Counted from the stretch's first letter, positions 1 to 10,890 are shown. The stretch is DNA of 64,000 nucleotides from Macrosoma leucophasiata (GCA_036365455.1 JAWQUS010000002.1:62001-126000); one strand, 5' to 3'. Numbers and translations are program-made. The notes: generated by a model not told the origin, from the letters alone.

Positions 1-50
1 TTCATGCATGCATGCATGACATTGCTGCTTTGACGTACCACGTCGTGCTT

Positions 51-337
51 TACTGGTGGTAGAGCTCCAGTGGCGGAGCTCGCGAGCGTAGGCACCACCG
101 CATTACCTAATATACTTGCCGCTAAATGGTAGTGTTCAACACTATCGTGTTCCGGTCAGGTGGTAATGTACGGCCCTGTTATTTCCGGCACAGAGGCATA
201 AGACCTTAGGCCTCAGGAGTGGTAACGCATCTGCATTTTGACCTTGGTCTTTGTGTGGGTGTCTATAGGCTGCAGTCATCACTTAACATCAATGTGAACT
301 GCATGCTTGTTTACAACTTCCATTACATAAAAAAAAA
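51..337 (+). repeat. Family A dispersed repeat, near full-length
   Basis: This is one of the best copies of a ~285 bp repeat seen more than twenty times in the window. It starts with tggtggtagagctcc, includes a small palindrome built on gagctc, and ends in ttacata followed by a run of A. The A-rich end gives its sense direction and suggests retroposition by a LINE. I see no clear tRNA-type A and B boxes and no ORF, so it may be a SINE of unknown head or the 3' end of a LINE. Confidence 0.8.
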
Positions 338-424
338 CACGATAACAACCATCATTTTAGGAAAACAACTGCTTTTTCAGTAACATTTCATCAACTTTTG
401 TACTGAAAAACGCTTTTCCAATTT

Positions 425-850
425 ATGGACGCAGTAACACCTATAATGACACCAGCCCCTGTAATCACTCGACAGGGAGTCAGACAACAAGCCAACAAGC
501 TCACCTATTATTACTCACTAACATTGGTTGTCATCGCGGAGACACCGAGAGTGGCGACCTCGAGACCTCGACTACAGCTCATTAATACTGCTTGTCATTG
601 CTTTCATGTTCTACCCAGCTAGCTAAGTCAGAGGTTCCCAAAGTTGACCCCTTTTGCAGGTTTAATATTTTGTTTTTGGTACTCTACCTACAAATATGTT
701 TGATGTATTTGTGTCATTACACAATCCCATTGTTGGGTGGGATATTACCTGGCGAAAAATAAAGACCAATAAGGTGTATTTGCGCGTCTTACTGGTCTTT
801 GTTTTCGTAAGATATTGTGGCCGAATATCCACTGAAGCGCGCATGGTCCC
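425..850. other. No gene seen
   Basis: Short open frames occur here on both strands, but none has a recognisable domain or splice context. The stretch is AT-rich spacer between repeats. Confidence 0.4.
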
Positions 851-1082
851 GCGGCTGGTGTAAATCGTAAGCGGTTAACTTAACTCGGTTAAGCCGTCTG
901 TTCCGATTGCTCTCGACAGATACCAATCGTTAAAACTTGTCGGAGGCCTTATGGGTCGGATGTTTACGGTTTGAAAACATCCGACAGCGGGTTGGCCGCT
1001 AACTCGTATCACCACCAACCCGCATTGGAGCAGCGTGGTGGAGTAAGCTCCTGGCCTCCCCCCACAAAGGGGAGAGACTCGT
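845..1082 (+). repeat. LINE 3' end, first copy of a duplicated module
   Basis: The module contains cattggagcagcgtggtgg and gacagcgggttggcc, also present at 1205-1395, 24935-25075 (minus) and 45010-45365 (minus). The better copies end in an (ATT)n run, which gives the sense direction and is typical of a non-LTR retrotransposon tail. No long ORF remains. Here the tail is cut off by a family A fragment. Confidence 0.65.
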
Positions 1083-1206
1083 CCTCAGGAGTGGTAACGC
1101 ATCTACATTTTGACCTTGGTCTTTGTGTGGGTGTCTATAGGCTGCAGTCATCACTTAACATCAATGTGAACTGCATGCTTGTTTGCCAAGTCCATTACAT
1201 AAAAAA
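1083..1206 (+). repeat. Family A, 3' part
   Basis: This is the 3' ~125 bp of family A, from cctcaggagtggtaacgc to the A-rich end. It sits between two copies of the same LINE tail module. Confidence 0.75.
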
Positions 1207-1442
1207 GGGCACTTTAAGCCGTCGGTTCCGGTTGCTATCGACTGATAGCAATCGTTAAAACTTGTCGGAGGCCTTATGGGCGGTTTGAAAACATCCGACA
1301 GCGGGTTGGCCACTAACTCGTATCTCCACCAACCCGCATTGGAGCAGCGTGGTGGAGTAAGCTCCAGGCCTCCCCCTCCAAAGGGGAGAGACTCGTGTCC
1401 AGCAATGGGGCGCCTCAAGAGTTGGCATTATTATTATTCACT
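1207..1442 (+). repeat. LINE 3' end, second copy, with (ATT)n tail
   Basis: This closely resembles 845-1082 but continues through the tail gttggcattattattattc, so it shows the true 3' end of the LINE family. The two copies differ by scattered substitutions and a small insertion near 960-975. Confidence 0.65.
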
Positions 1443-2000
1443 GAAAGGGCGTTCATTGCCGCATGGGTAGCACGGATGACTGCTGCGTTGGACAAAGGGA
1501 ATGCATGTTTCTTATGATATGTCGGCCTTAGTAATGAAACTTGATAAGTAAGTACATAAATTGAATCCAAATGGACATTTCAATGTAGCTCAGGTCCATA
1601 TATTACTCAGGTACATATCGCTCTATCAGTATAGGAAATTTGTATTCAGTGATTCGAATTTCAAAGAGAAAAGAAATTATTAACATCACAGCCCCCCCTA
1701 CTCATTCTCGACGGCTTCCAAGGTCACCGCGGCGCAGAGTTTGGGAACCTCTGAGCTAAGTGATCGATGATGTGACGAAATCCGCTACCTCCGTTCAGTA
1801 AACATGTTTATTATTATGTTAAAATGAGGAAAGCAACAGTTTCTATGTTGCTATGGTTACTACGCCCGCACTTGGCTGGAATTTTAACGATCGATAGAAT
1901 AACTTACTTAATAGGTATATTAGAGCGTGGTAACTTAGTTGATGGGTCTCTAGCTTCTTACACATCAAGTTGGATAATCTGTAAGAATATGCCATAATCG
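1443..2000. other. No gene seen
   Basis: AT-rich spacer with no coding signal that I can support. Confidence 0.4.
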
Positions 2001-2004
2001 CCAC

Positions 2005-2160
2005 GCTTGGCAGGCGGATTGGCGATCGCAGTGGCGGTAGTTATATCGCGACACGCTGCTGGCTGCTGCCCACCCCGCGTTTTTATTTTTACTGCCGTCC
2101 TATTGGAATGGTTTGACCACCATTGTTTGATTGATTGACTGCACTAGCAGATGTACACGT
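2005..2160 (+). repeat. Family B dispersed repeat
   Basis: It shares the block gcgatcgcagtggcggtag and a following attgactgcac segment with 62430-62545. The gactgactgcac end also resembles copies near 3955-4060, 36885-36970 and 58995-59090. No ORF and no terminal repeats are evident. Confidence 0.5.
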
Positions 2161-2439
2161 AAGACATAGAGTATAATAGAGAGTGATGGGTCGTCACGTG
2201 CCGAGGTGCCGACGCCTTCCATTGCTACTTAACTGGAAGATGGTATCACGTTCGAGTTAAGAAGTTCGTTCAATACGATTGCTGAACTATGTACTTCCGG
2301 AACCGGTAATCAATCAAATTAAGTGATTTTCAACCGAGGTTATAATAATATGTAGTTTAAAAGCTTTATTCATGAACGACGGTGTAATTATAATTTCTAT
2401 ACACATTATAAAACGACATTGACAAATTCGACACGTCAA

Positions 2440-2570
2440 GTGTTGGGGTCAGCCCGGGACGGGGCGGGGTGGGGTAACGTGCGTGAGGGGTGCGGGCAGG
2501 GCGAGGGTAGTGAGGGCACACAATACTTGTTAATTGTGCGCACGCGGCGGTCGACATCTGCCTGTGTACA
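2440..2570. other. GC-rich island
   Basis: A short G-rich patch in AT-rich surroundings. It carries overlapping open frames on both strands, as GC-rich low-complexity DNA usually does. I do not regard these as genes. Confidence 0.5.
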
Positions 2571-2769
2571 ATGCCCTAATGTTTGCCCGCTGTCTTTTTA
2601 CCAACCCATTAAAACAGTAATTTATCTTGATTATTTATTTTGTATTATGAGGTGTTGTTTTAGTAAAACTGTGTATGTAGAGCTAAAAAATTATGCGTTA
2701 TGGTTGTATGGTTGGACTCGGCAAACTTCGTATTGCCTGATAATTAAATAATGTGTCAAACATTAAGGC

Positions 2770-2975
2770 TGATTGGTCTGTGGGTTTTATAGATACGGAC
2801 TGTTAGTATGGGAAAATAAAATTGTAGATTTTACTATTTCCCTTGAATTTCTTCATATTTTTTTACCTTTTAAACTTCCCTGGAACTTCAAAAATCATTC
2901 AAAACCACAATTAGCCAAATCGGCGCAGCCGTTGTCGAGGTTTAGCGAGACTAACGAATAGCAATTGATATATGT
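2770..2975 (+). repeat. RTE-type LINE tail
   Basis: The block ccaaatcggcgcagccgttg followed by tcgaggtttagcgagactaacga is of the kind found at the 3' ends of common insect RTE-like repeats (recognised from memory). No coding part is seen. Confidence 0.55.
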
Positions 2976-3224
2976 ATATACCTATATCGATTAAAATCTA
3001 TAGTAAAAAATGAGACATTCAATTCAATTCTGATTCTGATTCTATGTCTTCAACGTTACTATGTACCAGTAGCTCATGTACAGTTTTTGCATCGCAAGTT
3101 ACCAAACGCCGATGTTGGAACTGGTACACTTCTCGGATGAGGAAATACCAATATTCCTCCGACCAACTCCGGTATAACAACTTACACCTACGTCCCAATC
3201 TCTGGCTTTAATAGAGATGGCTAC

Positions 3225-3275
3225 AGTATTCATTTACCATCGATGTGAATACTTGTTTGCATAAAAAATAATACA
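3225..3275 (+). repeat. Family A fragment, 3' end
   Basis: The segment catttaccatcgatgtgaat then cttgtttgcataaaaaata matches the last ~50 bp of family A in degenerate form. Confidence 0.45.
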
Positions 3276-3299
3276 TCTTAGTATTCCTATTATTTTCTA

Positions 3300-3378
3300 A
3301 TACTCATCGACCCGGGGATCGAACCCAAGACCACAACATAGCAGTAGTGGCCAACAACCACTAGACTACTGAGACAGT
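3300..3378 (-). repeat. tRNA-headed SINE S1, head fragment
   Basis: On the minus strand this reads tctcagtagtctagtggt (A-box region) and gggttcgatccccgggtcg (B box), the head of the S1 SINE seen complete at 22183-22508. It is a SINE head and not a functional tRNA gene. Confidence 0.6.
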
Positions 3379-3858
3379 TAATATAAATAATAATATTGCT
3401 TCATTCAATCAAGGTTAGTGATCAAGGAGGCGGGTATGTGCGCGGGTATCGAGATCGAGGAAGCGATGCGGACACAGATCACTCATCCACGTTCAACATT
3501 ATCATTTCCAATTCAATAAAAAGTAATTTTTAGTTATCTCAAATAACGTAACAGGTTTGTATTTCAATTTAAATGATTACTAATTATTTATATTATAATA
3601 AAGCGGATAAATTGGTTCATTGGCGTGTAGTTGATATATTAATGTCTTGGTAGGTGACAACTGTTTATTTTTGTCAAACTGTTAAAATGCAGAACTGTTT
3701 ATTACCGTAATGAGTTTTCCTGAAACGAACTTTTATAAATAGTTTGTTCCCACTTAAAGCGGTGTAGATTGCATTTTGTGCTCAATAGAACTAGTATTAA
3801 ATGATTTTATTTAAATAATTGTCTGCTTATCTTGTTAGGAATGTAATGACGCTATATT

Positions 3859-3900
3859 TCGAATGAGGGATGTCGAATGAGGGATGTCGAATGAGGGAGG
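3859..3900 (+). repeat. 14 bp tandem repeat, three units
   Basis: The unit tcgaatgagggatg is repeated three times, with one base changed in the last unit. Confidence 0.85.
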
Positions 3901-3902
3901 GT

Positions 3903-4065
3903 AAGAAGTGGCAAACAGGTGTACAATTTGCATTGATGGTAAGTATTACTGCAGCCGTCGGGGCGTGACGACCACACCACCCACTAGCGGAAGAATTTTC
4001 TTCTACTGGAACAGAATAGTTCCACTAGTGCAGTCAGTCACCCGAACAATGGCGGTCAAACTATT
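3903..4065 (-). repeat. Family A fragment joined to family B
   Basis: Positions 3905-3955 match the antisense 3' end of family A (gtggcaaacagg, cattgatggtaag). They run into 3955-4060, which matches the reverse complement of 58995-59090 (cccactagcgg, agaattttctt, cagtcagtcac). Confidence 0.45.
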
Positions 4066-4614
4066 CTTCATCTTCAATGCCATCACAAACAATGTGTGTC
4101 TGTGTGTGTCAAGGCGTTTGGTGTTTGGTGGGCTTCTGTGAGGAATTATTGAGCAGTGAAGCGGCTGATGAGCGCTATTGTGCGCCCAATCAGTGGCCGC
4201 TCGAGTTGTCGGACCGTTGCCCCTGGCAACCGGCACTCTGCCCGTAACCCGTAGGCACAACGATTGTTTTGTGGCGAATGGAAAGTCTTATTGAATTTAG
4301 ACATAATTAAAAAAAAAATTGATTAAGTGCTTTTGTTGCTTATCTTAATTTATGATGTTGGTGGATATCCAATGCCGGGTTGGTCGCATTACCTTATTGG
4401 TCTGGTAGCTTGGCGGCAGGCGGCAGGTGAGCACTGACGTGTGCCGGTTACATGGCAATGCAAGGTCCTGTTATACTATCAAACAGACAACGCATAGCAA
4501 TCTATGCAAATAAATCAAATTGGAGTGTCTGTTTGTAATATAAAAATAACCGCTTTTAACTAAATGCATATGTATGCATACACGGTACATATACCAAAAC
4601 AACATTTTTTACAA

Positions 4615-4832
4615 TTTTTGTCTGTCTGTCTGTCTGTCCGTTTGGGGAGGCTAATCTTGGGAACAGCTGGACCGATTTTGACGGGACTTTCACTGGCAGA
4701 TAGCTGATGTAATAAGAAGTAACTTAGGCTACTTTTATACTAGCTTCGCCCACGACTTCGTCCGGGTAGATACTGAACAATCATATATTCTCACGCGGGC
4801 GAAGTCGCGGGCAAAGTTAGTTTGAAATAAAA
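4615..4832. repeat. RTE-type repeat with foldback end
   Basis: The stretch opens with a (TCTG)n microsatellite, continues through accgattttgacgggacttt, then an inverted pair built on gcccacgacttcgtccg and gcgaagtcgcgggc. Related foldbacks lie at 6393-6475. The tcgtccgcg motif marks very common insect repeats. Confidence 0.55.
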
Positions 4833-5255
4833 ATGAAGTTGTTTTTTTATACATATCTAAAGGCTACAGTATTAACCATGAGAACTGAATGGTAGCTTGC
4901 CGCCATCATTATATAAATAACTGTAGTTGCAACGTACATTTGTGCTGTCGCCGATTTTGGGAACATAAGTGTATATTATGTAGGTATACCTACATGAAAA
5001 AATAAGAAAGCTTTCGTAAAAAACGTGAGCTGGCGAGCATGGCTGCCACTGACTTATACCACACCGCGGACACTCCGCCAAAATTCCACACAAACGTTTA
5101 ATTTGGTCTGTATTACACAGACATCAATCAGTGACGTGTATTTACACGGGCACCTCTGTGCAAACTCAAACTCGAGTACGTAGAAAATACCAACCGTCGC
5201 CCATAAGGGGGGTAGGGGTTGAGTGATGCGGAGAAATCGGGCGGAACGTGCAAGC

Positions 5256-5285
5256 TTGTTTACCACTTCCATTGCATAAAAAAGT
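5256..5285 (+). repeat. Family A fragment, 3' end
   Basis: The segment gtttaccacttccattgcat plus A run is the terminal ~30 bp of family A. Confidence 0.4.
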
Positions 5286-5534
5286 AGCATATACCTAAAG
5301 CATATTGTTGTTATCATTATTTTGTTTCAGGAAGATATGCATGGTCCAATTGTCACAAACAAATTGGCCTAACAATAACAATTCTACTTAATCCATTTAA
5401 TTTTGATAAAAATAATCATTCATAACTGAAAGGGATATCCAAAAATACGGTTCTGCAACGGGAAGTGTGCGAGATTACAATACAATAGTTGTGTCGTCTA
5501 AAATGAGTTTATGGGCAGACTGACAATAGCTTAA

Positions 5535-5860
5535 GATCCCATTACACAAATATTTTCGTTCATCAAGTTTATGTTGCAAATCCATTTTTTACGCATATTT
5601 ATGATCCAGAGAACATAAATCCACTAGGTTGCCTATCAAAATGTGGCCGCAAGTATTTTTAAATAATTTTTTTTTTATATTTTTGGGACAAAATTTCGTT
5701 GACTTGTTTTTTCAATAAAATATCGTCCACTTCACGGCAATATATGTAAAGACTTTGAAAAATCACGGCATCCGTTGCGCACCTAGCCGCACCTCTTCGC
5801 AGCCAGGTGTAAACAAGTATGATCAAAGGAAACGTTTTTACGTTGATGACGTACATTAAT
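5535..5860 (+). repeat. Left long terminal inverted repeat
   Basis: This arm pairs with 7319-7643. Short open frames inside either arm are mirror images of each other and should not be read as genes. Confidence 0.8.
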
Positions 5861-6120
5861 TAGTTATATATCAAATTAAAGCTAATTTTTTCTCATTATT
5901 ATGGTATGCAGTTGCCAAATTAAATCTGGCCGCAAATAAGAGTTGCTGGCTGTTTATAGATGGTTAATATTGTTAATATTGTGAAAAAAAGCTAGCGCGT
6001 AACATCACCAGTCAGACGAGGACAGCGATACGACGCTTGTAAATCCATTGCGCATGCGTGGGATGCTACTTTTCTCAACTATCAAATTACTTTATTAATG
6101 TAAAATTAAATGATTTAAAG

Positions 6121-6303
6121 ATGAAGGCGTGTTTTCTGTGTGACAAAACAAGCAACGTACATGACTTTAATGATGCATCACTCAAAAAGTGTTCGTGAAT
6201 GTTATTATTTCGTCGTAAGAAAAAATATAAATATGCCGACACTTTATTAACAATTGTATCCACCGATGCTTTTGAATATCATACAGAGTGTTTTAAAAAA
6301 AAA
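6121..6303 (+). pseudogene. Zinc-knuckle-like N-terminal ORF remnant
   Basis: An ATG at 6121 opens a frame starting MKACFLCDKTSNVHDF. A CxxC pair stands near the start and a HxxC pair (YHTECF) follows about 50 residues later, with a TGA interrupting after KKC. The CxxC...HxxxC layout is common in N-terminal domains of uncharacterised transposon-linked proteins of insects. It lies just inside the left arm of the TTAA element, so it is probably the start of that element's own protein. The frame is lost in A-rich sequence before the foldback at 6393. No function is assigned. Confidence 0.45.
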
Positions 6304-6392
6304 CAGTTTTGAAGAAAAAAGGTGAAGATGCATTAAAAAAATTTACAGATCACAAAATTTAAGTAAAATTTTAATAGAATTTAAAAATAACT

Positions 6393-6612
6393 AGCTGTGC
6401 CCGCGACTTCGTCCGCGTAGAATTTAACAAAAATATTGTTCAGTATCTACGCGGACGAAGAAGGCACAGCTAGTTTAATATAATTCATAAATTAATAAAA
6501 GTAAGTTACTCCTCATTACACGGGCTATCTGCCGGTGAAAGTCCAATCGTCAAAGTCAAAATCGGTCCACCTGGTACCCGTTCCCGAGATTAGCCGGAAC
6601 AAACAAACAGAC
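6393..6612. repeat. Foldback repeat inserted before mariner fragment
   Basis: The arms at 6393-6425 and 6443-6476 pair through actagctgtgcc and ggcacagctagt with tcgtccgcg/cgcggacga between. The remainder to 6612 (gggctatctgccggtgaaag, aaaatcggtcca) resembles 4615-4740 in reverse. Mariner coding sequence starts immediately after, so this insertion probably replaced or displaced the mariner 5' half. Confidence 0.55.
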
Positions 6613-7246
6613 GATTTGTGATTCTTTATTACGACGTCATGAAACCGAATCATTTTTGAAGACGCTTATAACTGGTGATGAAAAGTGGATCACGTACGAC
6701 AAGAACGTGCGTAAAAGGTCGTGGTCAAAGGCCGGTCAGGCTTCACAGACTGTGGTGAAACCCGGGTTAACTCGCAATAAGGTGATGTTATGTGTGTGGT
6801 GGGATTGGAAGGGCATTATTCATTATGAGCTATTACCACCAGGCAGGACTATCGATTCTGAACTCTACTGCGAACAACTGATGAGATTAAAGCAAGAAGT
6901 TGAGAGGAAGCGGCCGGAATTGATCAACAGAAGGGGTGTGGTGTTTCATCATGATAACGCTAGACCTCACACATCTATAGCCACTCAGCAAAAATTAAGA
7001 GAGTTTGACTGGGAGGTGTTAATGCACCCGCCGTATAGTCCTGACCTTGCACCTTCAGATTTCCACCTGTTTCGGTCTCTTCAGAATTCTTTATGCAATG
7101 TTAGGTTAACATCACGAGAGGACTGCCAAATTCACTGGTGGCGGTATTTTGATGAGAAGTCCCAAAATTTTTATAGCAATGGGATCATGTCCCTACCTAC
7201 AAGATGGCAAAAGGTTATCGAACAAAATGGTACATACATACTTTAG
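6612..7246 (+). pseudogene. mariner transposase, C-terminal catalytic part
   Basis: The frame reads ICDSLLRRHETESFLK, then ITGDEKWI (first catalytic D), VVFHHDNARPHTS (second D) and PPYSPDLAPSDFHLF (third D), and ends FYSNGIMSLPTRWQKVI. These are hallmark blocks of the mariner DD34D family, whose enzymes bind terminal repeats and cut and paste at TA. About 210 residues remain of the ~345 usual. The N-terminal helix-turn-helix region is absent, because the sequence upstream is the foldback repeat at 6393-6612. All three catalytic aspartates survive, but the protein could not bind its ends. I count it a pseudogene. The first in-frame ATG in the open stretch is at 6656. Confidence 0.9.
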
Positions 7247-7249
7247 TTA

Positions 7250-7318
7250 AATTTAAATAAACTATATTAAAAAATGTTTTGAATTATCTTAAAAAATGCG
7301 AAGAAACTTTTTCCCCAA
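7250..7318 (+). mobile_element. mariner 3' end and probable terminal repeat
   Basis: After the stop codon the sequence runs through an A/T-rich spacer into gcgaagaaactttttcccc. This matches the style of mariner 3' terminal repeats and abuts the right long arm of the host element. Confidence 0.6.
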
Positions 7319-7643
7319 ATTAATGTACGTCATCAACGTAAAAACGTTTCCTTGATCATACCTGTTTTCACCTGGCTGCAAAGAGGTGCGGCTAGGTGCG
7401 CAACGGCTGCCGTGATTTTTCAGAGTCTTTACATATATTGCCGTGAAGTGGACGATATTTTATTGAAAAAACAAGTCAACGAAATTTTGTCCCAAAAATA
7501 TAAAAAAAAAATTATTTAAAAATACTTGCGGCCACATTTTGATAGGCAACCTAGTGGATTTATGTTCTCTGGATCATAAATATGCGTAAAAAATGGATTT
7601 GCAGCATCAACTCGATGAACGAAATGTTTTGTGTTATGGGATC
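7319..7643 (-). repeat. Right long terminal inverted repeat
   Basis: This is the inverted partner of 5535-5860, followed directly by TTAA at 7644-7647. Confidence 0.8.
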
Positions 7644-7714
7644 TTAACCTACAAAGACAATGGCGGTATGTTTGTGAACTTGACATTAATATTGGGTAAC
7701 GCGGTGATGACGGT

Positions 7715-7805
7715 GATCGATGGCCGGCAGATAGCGGCGCGGGCGCAGGCGCGGGCGCAGGCGTGGCATCACCGCCAGCCGCCAGCCGCCAGCCTCTGGC
7801 AGTTA
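7715..7805. other. GC-rich island
   Basis: It contains the alternating motif gcgggcgcaggcgcgggcg and a ccgccag triplication. Similar gggcgcaggcgcag strings recur at 20365, 22727 and 23990. Confidence 0.5.
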
Positions 7806-8287
7806 TCAGCGACACACAGCTGATTAATCGCTCGAAACTTCTTAACCGTTATGTAGATTGACTGCCAAATTTTAATACCGCTTTATGTTTCATTTGTTAT
7901 TGTCAAATGGAAAATATATGTAACTTGTTAAATGTATACTTGAGGAACCAGGAAATATCATACTATTTCTGTAGATATCAGACAAAAAAAAATACTGGAA
8001 TACGTAACTCATAAATCATAAGTGAATAAACAGATAGGAATAGGTAGCTATATTAAACTATAAAGTGAAGTAGATTGTTCTGTTTTAATCATTCAATCAT
8101 TATTCAATAAGATATTTGTTTAATGTTAGCGCTTATCGTCAGAAGCCTCCAAGTTTCCAAAATACATTCCCATCAAAATGTGAGCTATAAGTGTAGCTGT
8201 TTCACTATCATAATACGTCTTACTTTGTTACAACTATAGAACCTCAACTAAACTTAACAATCACATTCATTATAACACTGATTAAGT

Positions 8288-8571
8288 TTTTTTTATGTTA
8301 TCGAAGTGGCAAACAAGCGTGCAGTTTACATTGATGTTATGTGATGACTGCAGCCTATAGACACCCACACAAAGACCAAGTTCAAAATGCAGATGCGTTA
8401 CCACTCCTGAGGCCTAAGGTGTTATGCCTCTGTGCCAGAAATTACAGGGCCGTACATTACCACCTGACTGGAACACGATCGTGCTGAACACTACCATTTA
8501 GCGGCAAGTATATTAGGTAAAGCGGTGGTGCCTACGCCCGCGAGCTTCGTCATTGGAGCTCCACTACCGGT
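8288..8571 (-). repeat. Family A, near full-length
   Basis: Full-length antisense copy, from the T-rich end through aagtggcaaacaagc to ggagctccactaccgg. Confidence 0.8.
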
Positions 8572-8928
8572 TATATTATATATTATTTAAAGACCATTAA
8601 GATTTACATACTAAAATCTTGAGATAATCAAAGAACGAGTCAATCCGGGCTCAAGACGAATCAGTACTCGATGTAGCATCTCAAGTCTAATCAAGGGAGA
8701 GGCTGTAAGCGAGGGGTGAGGCGGTGAGGGGTGAGCGGGATGGGTGCAGGATCGCGAGTGGCAGATAAATGGGCGGAAGCGAGATGGTATCGCCACATCA
8801 CATCCGGGCGGGCGATAGGCTCGTCGCTAACTATTGCACACACGACTGCTGACTTTGACTACTGAGTTCCTCCCGGCTTTGATCGACCGAGACCGACGAA
8901 AGCTAACGAACCCTATACATGATGTTTG

Positions 8929-9208
8929 TTTATGTAATTATATGCCAAACAAGCATGCAGTTCAAAAGGATGGTAACTGACGAGTACTACGTATATAGGA
9001 TACGTCTACACAAAAACCGAAGGTCAATACGCAGATTTGTTTTTCATATTTGTTTTGCCTCTATGATAGTTATTCCGGATCCATACATTAACCATCTAAT
9101 TGGAACAGAATAGTAGGTACTGAACACTAACATTTCGCGTCAGAAAGATGAGGTAATGCGGTGGCGCCTACTCCTTCGAGCTCCGATACTGGAACTTTAC
9201 CACTAGTA
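8929..9208 (-). repeat. Family A, old degenerate copy
   Basis: The order of family A blocks is kept (gccaaacaagcatgcag, gaacactaacatt, gaggtaatgcggtgg), but many substitutions separate it from the young copies. Confidence 0.6.
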
Positions 9209-9439
9209 AACATTTTTTTTCTGTATTGTATGTCGTAGACACAACCGTGTCACCTCGTTTTTCTTTAGCTTGTTAATAAGTTTTGGTGACACCGTTTTCA
9301 AATTTATCACAATTTTATTTTCAGCACAAAAGTACAGTTAATCCAGAGGTGCCAAGTTGGCTACTACCGATACATCGAGGAGCTTGTATGTAAACGCCAC
9401 CATGTCACACACCCACTCCATAACATCATTGCCTACTCC

Positions 9440-10062
9440 TTTTATGGTCGAGGGTACTACACTCGCAGTTGTTGACGATTATACCTGGGACAAACGGTCC
9501 AGTTAGGTCGGTCTAACTTCGAGAAAGAGGTCAATCGCCGAATCCAACTCGGTTGGGCAGCGTTCGGGAAGCTACGATACGATACATCTTCTCGTCCGAC
9601 TTACCGCTGTATCTCAAGAAAAAGGTTTTTGACCAATGTGTTTTGCCAATGATGACATATGGGACAGAAACGTGTTCGCTCACTATGGGCCTCATAAGAA
9701 GGCTCAAGGTCTTTCAAAGAGCAATGGAGAGAGCTATGCTTGGAGTTTATCTGCGAGATCGAATCAGGAATAAGGAGATCCGCATGAGAACCAAAGTTAC
9801 CGACATACTCGTAGCTCACCGAATAGCGAGACTTGAGTGGCAGTGGGCCGGGCACATAGCTCGAAGAACTGACGGCCGTTGGGGCAGAGCAGCACTTGTA
9901 GTAGTGGCGTAGGCAGCCTCCCCACAATATGGACCGACGACCCGGTGAAGGTCGCGGGCAATTGTTGGATGAGGGCGGCCCAGGATCGTTCGTTGTGGCA
10001 TTCTTTGGAGGCCTTTGTTCAGTAGTGGACGTCTTTTGGCTGAAACGATGATGATGATGAAA
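9440..10062 (+). pseudogene. RTE-type LINE ORF2, C-terminal remnant
   Basis: The translated blocks YLGQTVQLGRSNFEKEVNRR, then VFDQCVLPMMTYGTE, RAMERAMLGVYLRDRIR and WQWAGHIARRTDGRW are characteristic of the C-terminal part of RTE-clade endonuclease/reverse transcriptase proteins. A 5 bp repeat of gatac at 9576-9585 shifts the frame, and a TAG at 9910 ends the open part although homology continues to the VQQW-like segment near 10020. The element ends in a short (ATG)n run at 10046-10060, typical of RTE tails. The reverse transcriptase core is missing. It is a dead, 5'-truncated insertion. Confidence 0.85.
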
Positions 10063-10064
10063 CA

Positions 10065-10795
10065 AGCTCAATACGTTGGTATGAAATAGACATACTTCAA
10101 GTTCATAATATAAATTTATATAGAATATAAAACTTCAGTGTAGTAGGTAATATGATATATTTTTAATCAAGACAAAATGGATTAATTTAGACTCAATATT
10201 CGAATACAGAGATACAATTCAGTAAATGCTTAATATCACTAACTCAACGCAAAACATTTAAGATAGTTATTTAATTGAAATGAAGAAAAAAACATATTTC
10301 AAATTATAAAGAGCGATTGATGTCTCCACGCATAATGACATGTTGTAATCGAAAGTAAACCCAATATTAATAAGAGATGGGAGCGCGGTCACTGTTTTTT
10401 ATATAGATGTTTTACTTTAGGTTGCTATTACCTATGTAAGTAAGGGAACAATAAAAAATATTACTGAAGGTACAGCCTTATTGCTGAAAGGCGTGGGTGT
10501 CACTTAATTAACTTTATCAATGCGACAACTTTCATTAATGAAAGTTTAGCACAGTGTACGTGGCTTGGAACATCTTTTTTTCCTCAATTAATTAACATAA
10601 GAGTCAATTATTATTGATGATCGTCTATGACGAGCTAATATAGCGATAAAATCATCTGGCTCGCGATATCCAAAGGCATTAGCATAATATTCTCGTGCAG
10701 TAAACCAATAACTTTCACGATATCGAGTGTCAACAAGACTAACTGGGATTACAAATCGGATGGTGTAGTAATCTCAATGGTGTAGGATTGGTTTA
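10065..10795. other. No gene seen
   Basis: AT-rich spacer without long frames or repeats that I recognise. Confidence 0.45.
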
Positions 10796-10799
10796 AATG

Positions 10800-10851
10800 A
10801 ATCAGAATGGTGAACAGTGGCAGTAGGCGGAGCGGCGGTGGCGGCGGTGGC

Positions 10852-10882
<31 letters not shown>

Positions 10883-10890
10883 CGAGAACA
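10800..10890 (+). repeat. (GGC)n microsatellite in GC-rich island
   Basis: A run of ggc and ggt triplets from about 10827 to 10881 becomes pure ggc at its 3' end. It is likely length-variable. Confidence 0.85.

Larger units (their letters stand above)
5531..7647. mobile_element. DNA transposon with ~325 bp inverted repeats in TTAA
   Basis: The arms 5535-5860 and 7319-7643 are inverted copies of one another, about nine bases in ten identical by eye. Both start with gatcccat at the outer edge and both are flanked by TTAA (5531-5534 and 7644-7647), where the similarity stops. TTAA target sites are known for the piggyBac and Kolobok superfamilies. The interior holds a CxxC-type ORF remnant (6121-6303), a foldback repeat (6393-6612) and a mariner fragment (6612-7318), so it is a nested composite. 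No transposase belonging to the TTAA element itself survives. I cannot assign the superfamily without a search. Confidence 0.75.

Noticed and set aside
4164..4200. ctgatgagcgc followed by gcgc, hammerhead-like
   Set aside because: The short stem forms but no gaaa follows it.
5659..5856. 65-codon frame in the left long arm, mirrored in the right arm
   Set aside because: Present only because the terminal repeats are open by chance; no domain.
9601..10071. 156-codon minus-strand frame
   Set aside because: It is the antisense shadow of the RTE ORF2 remnant.
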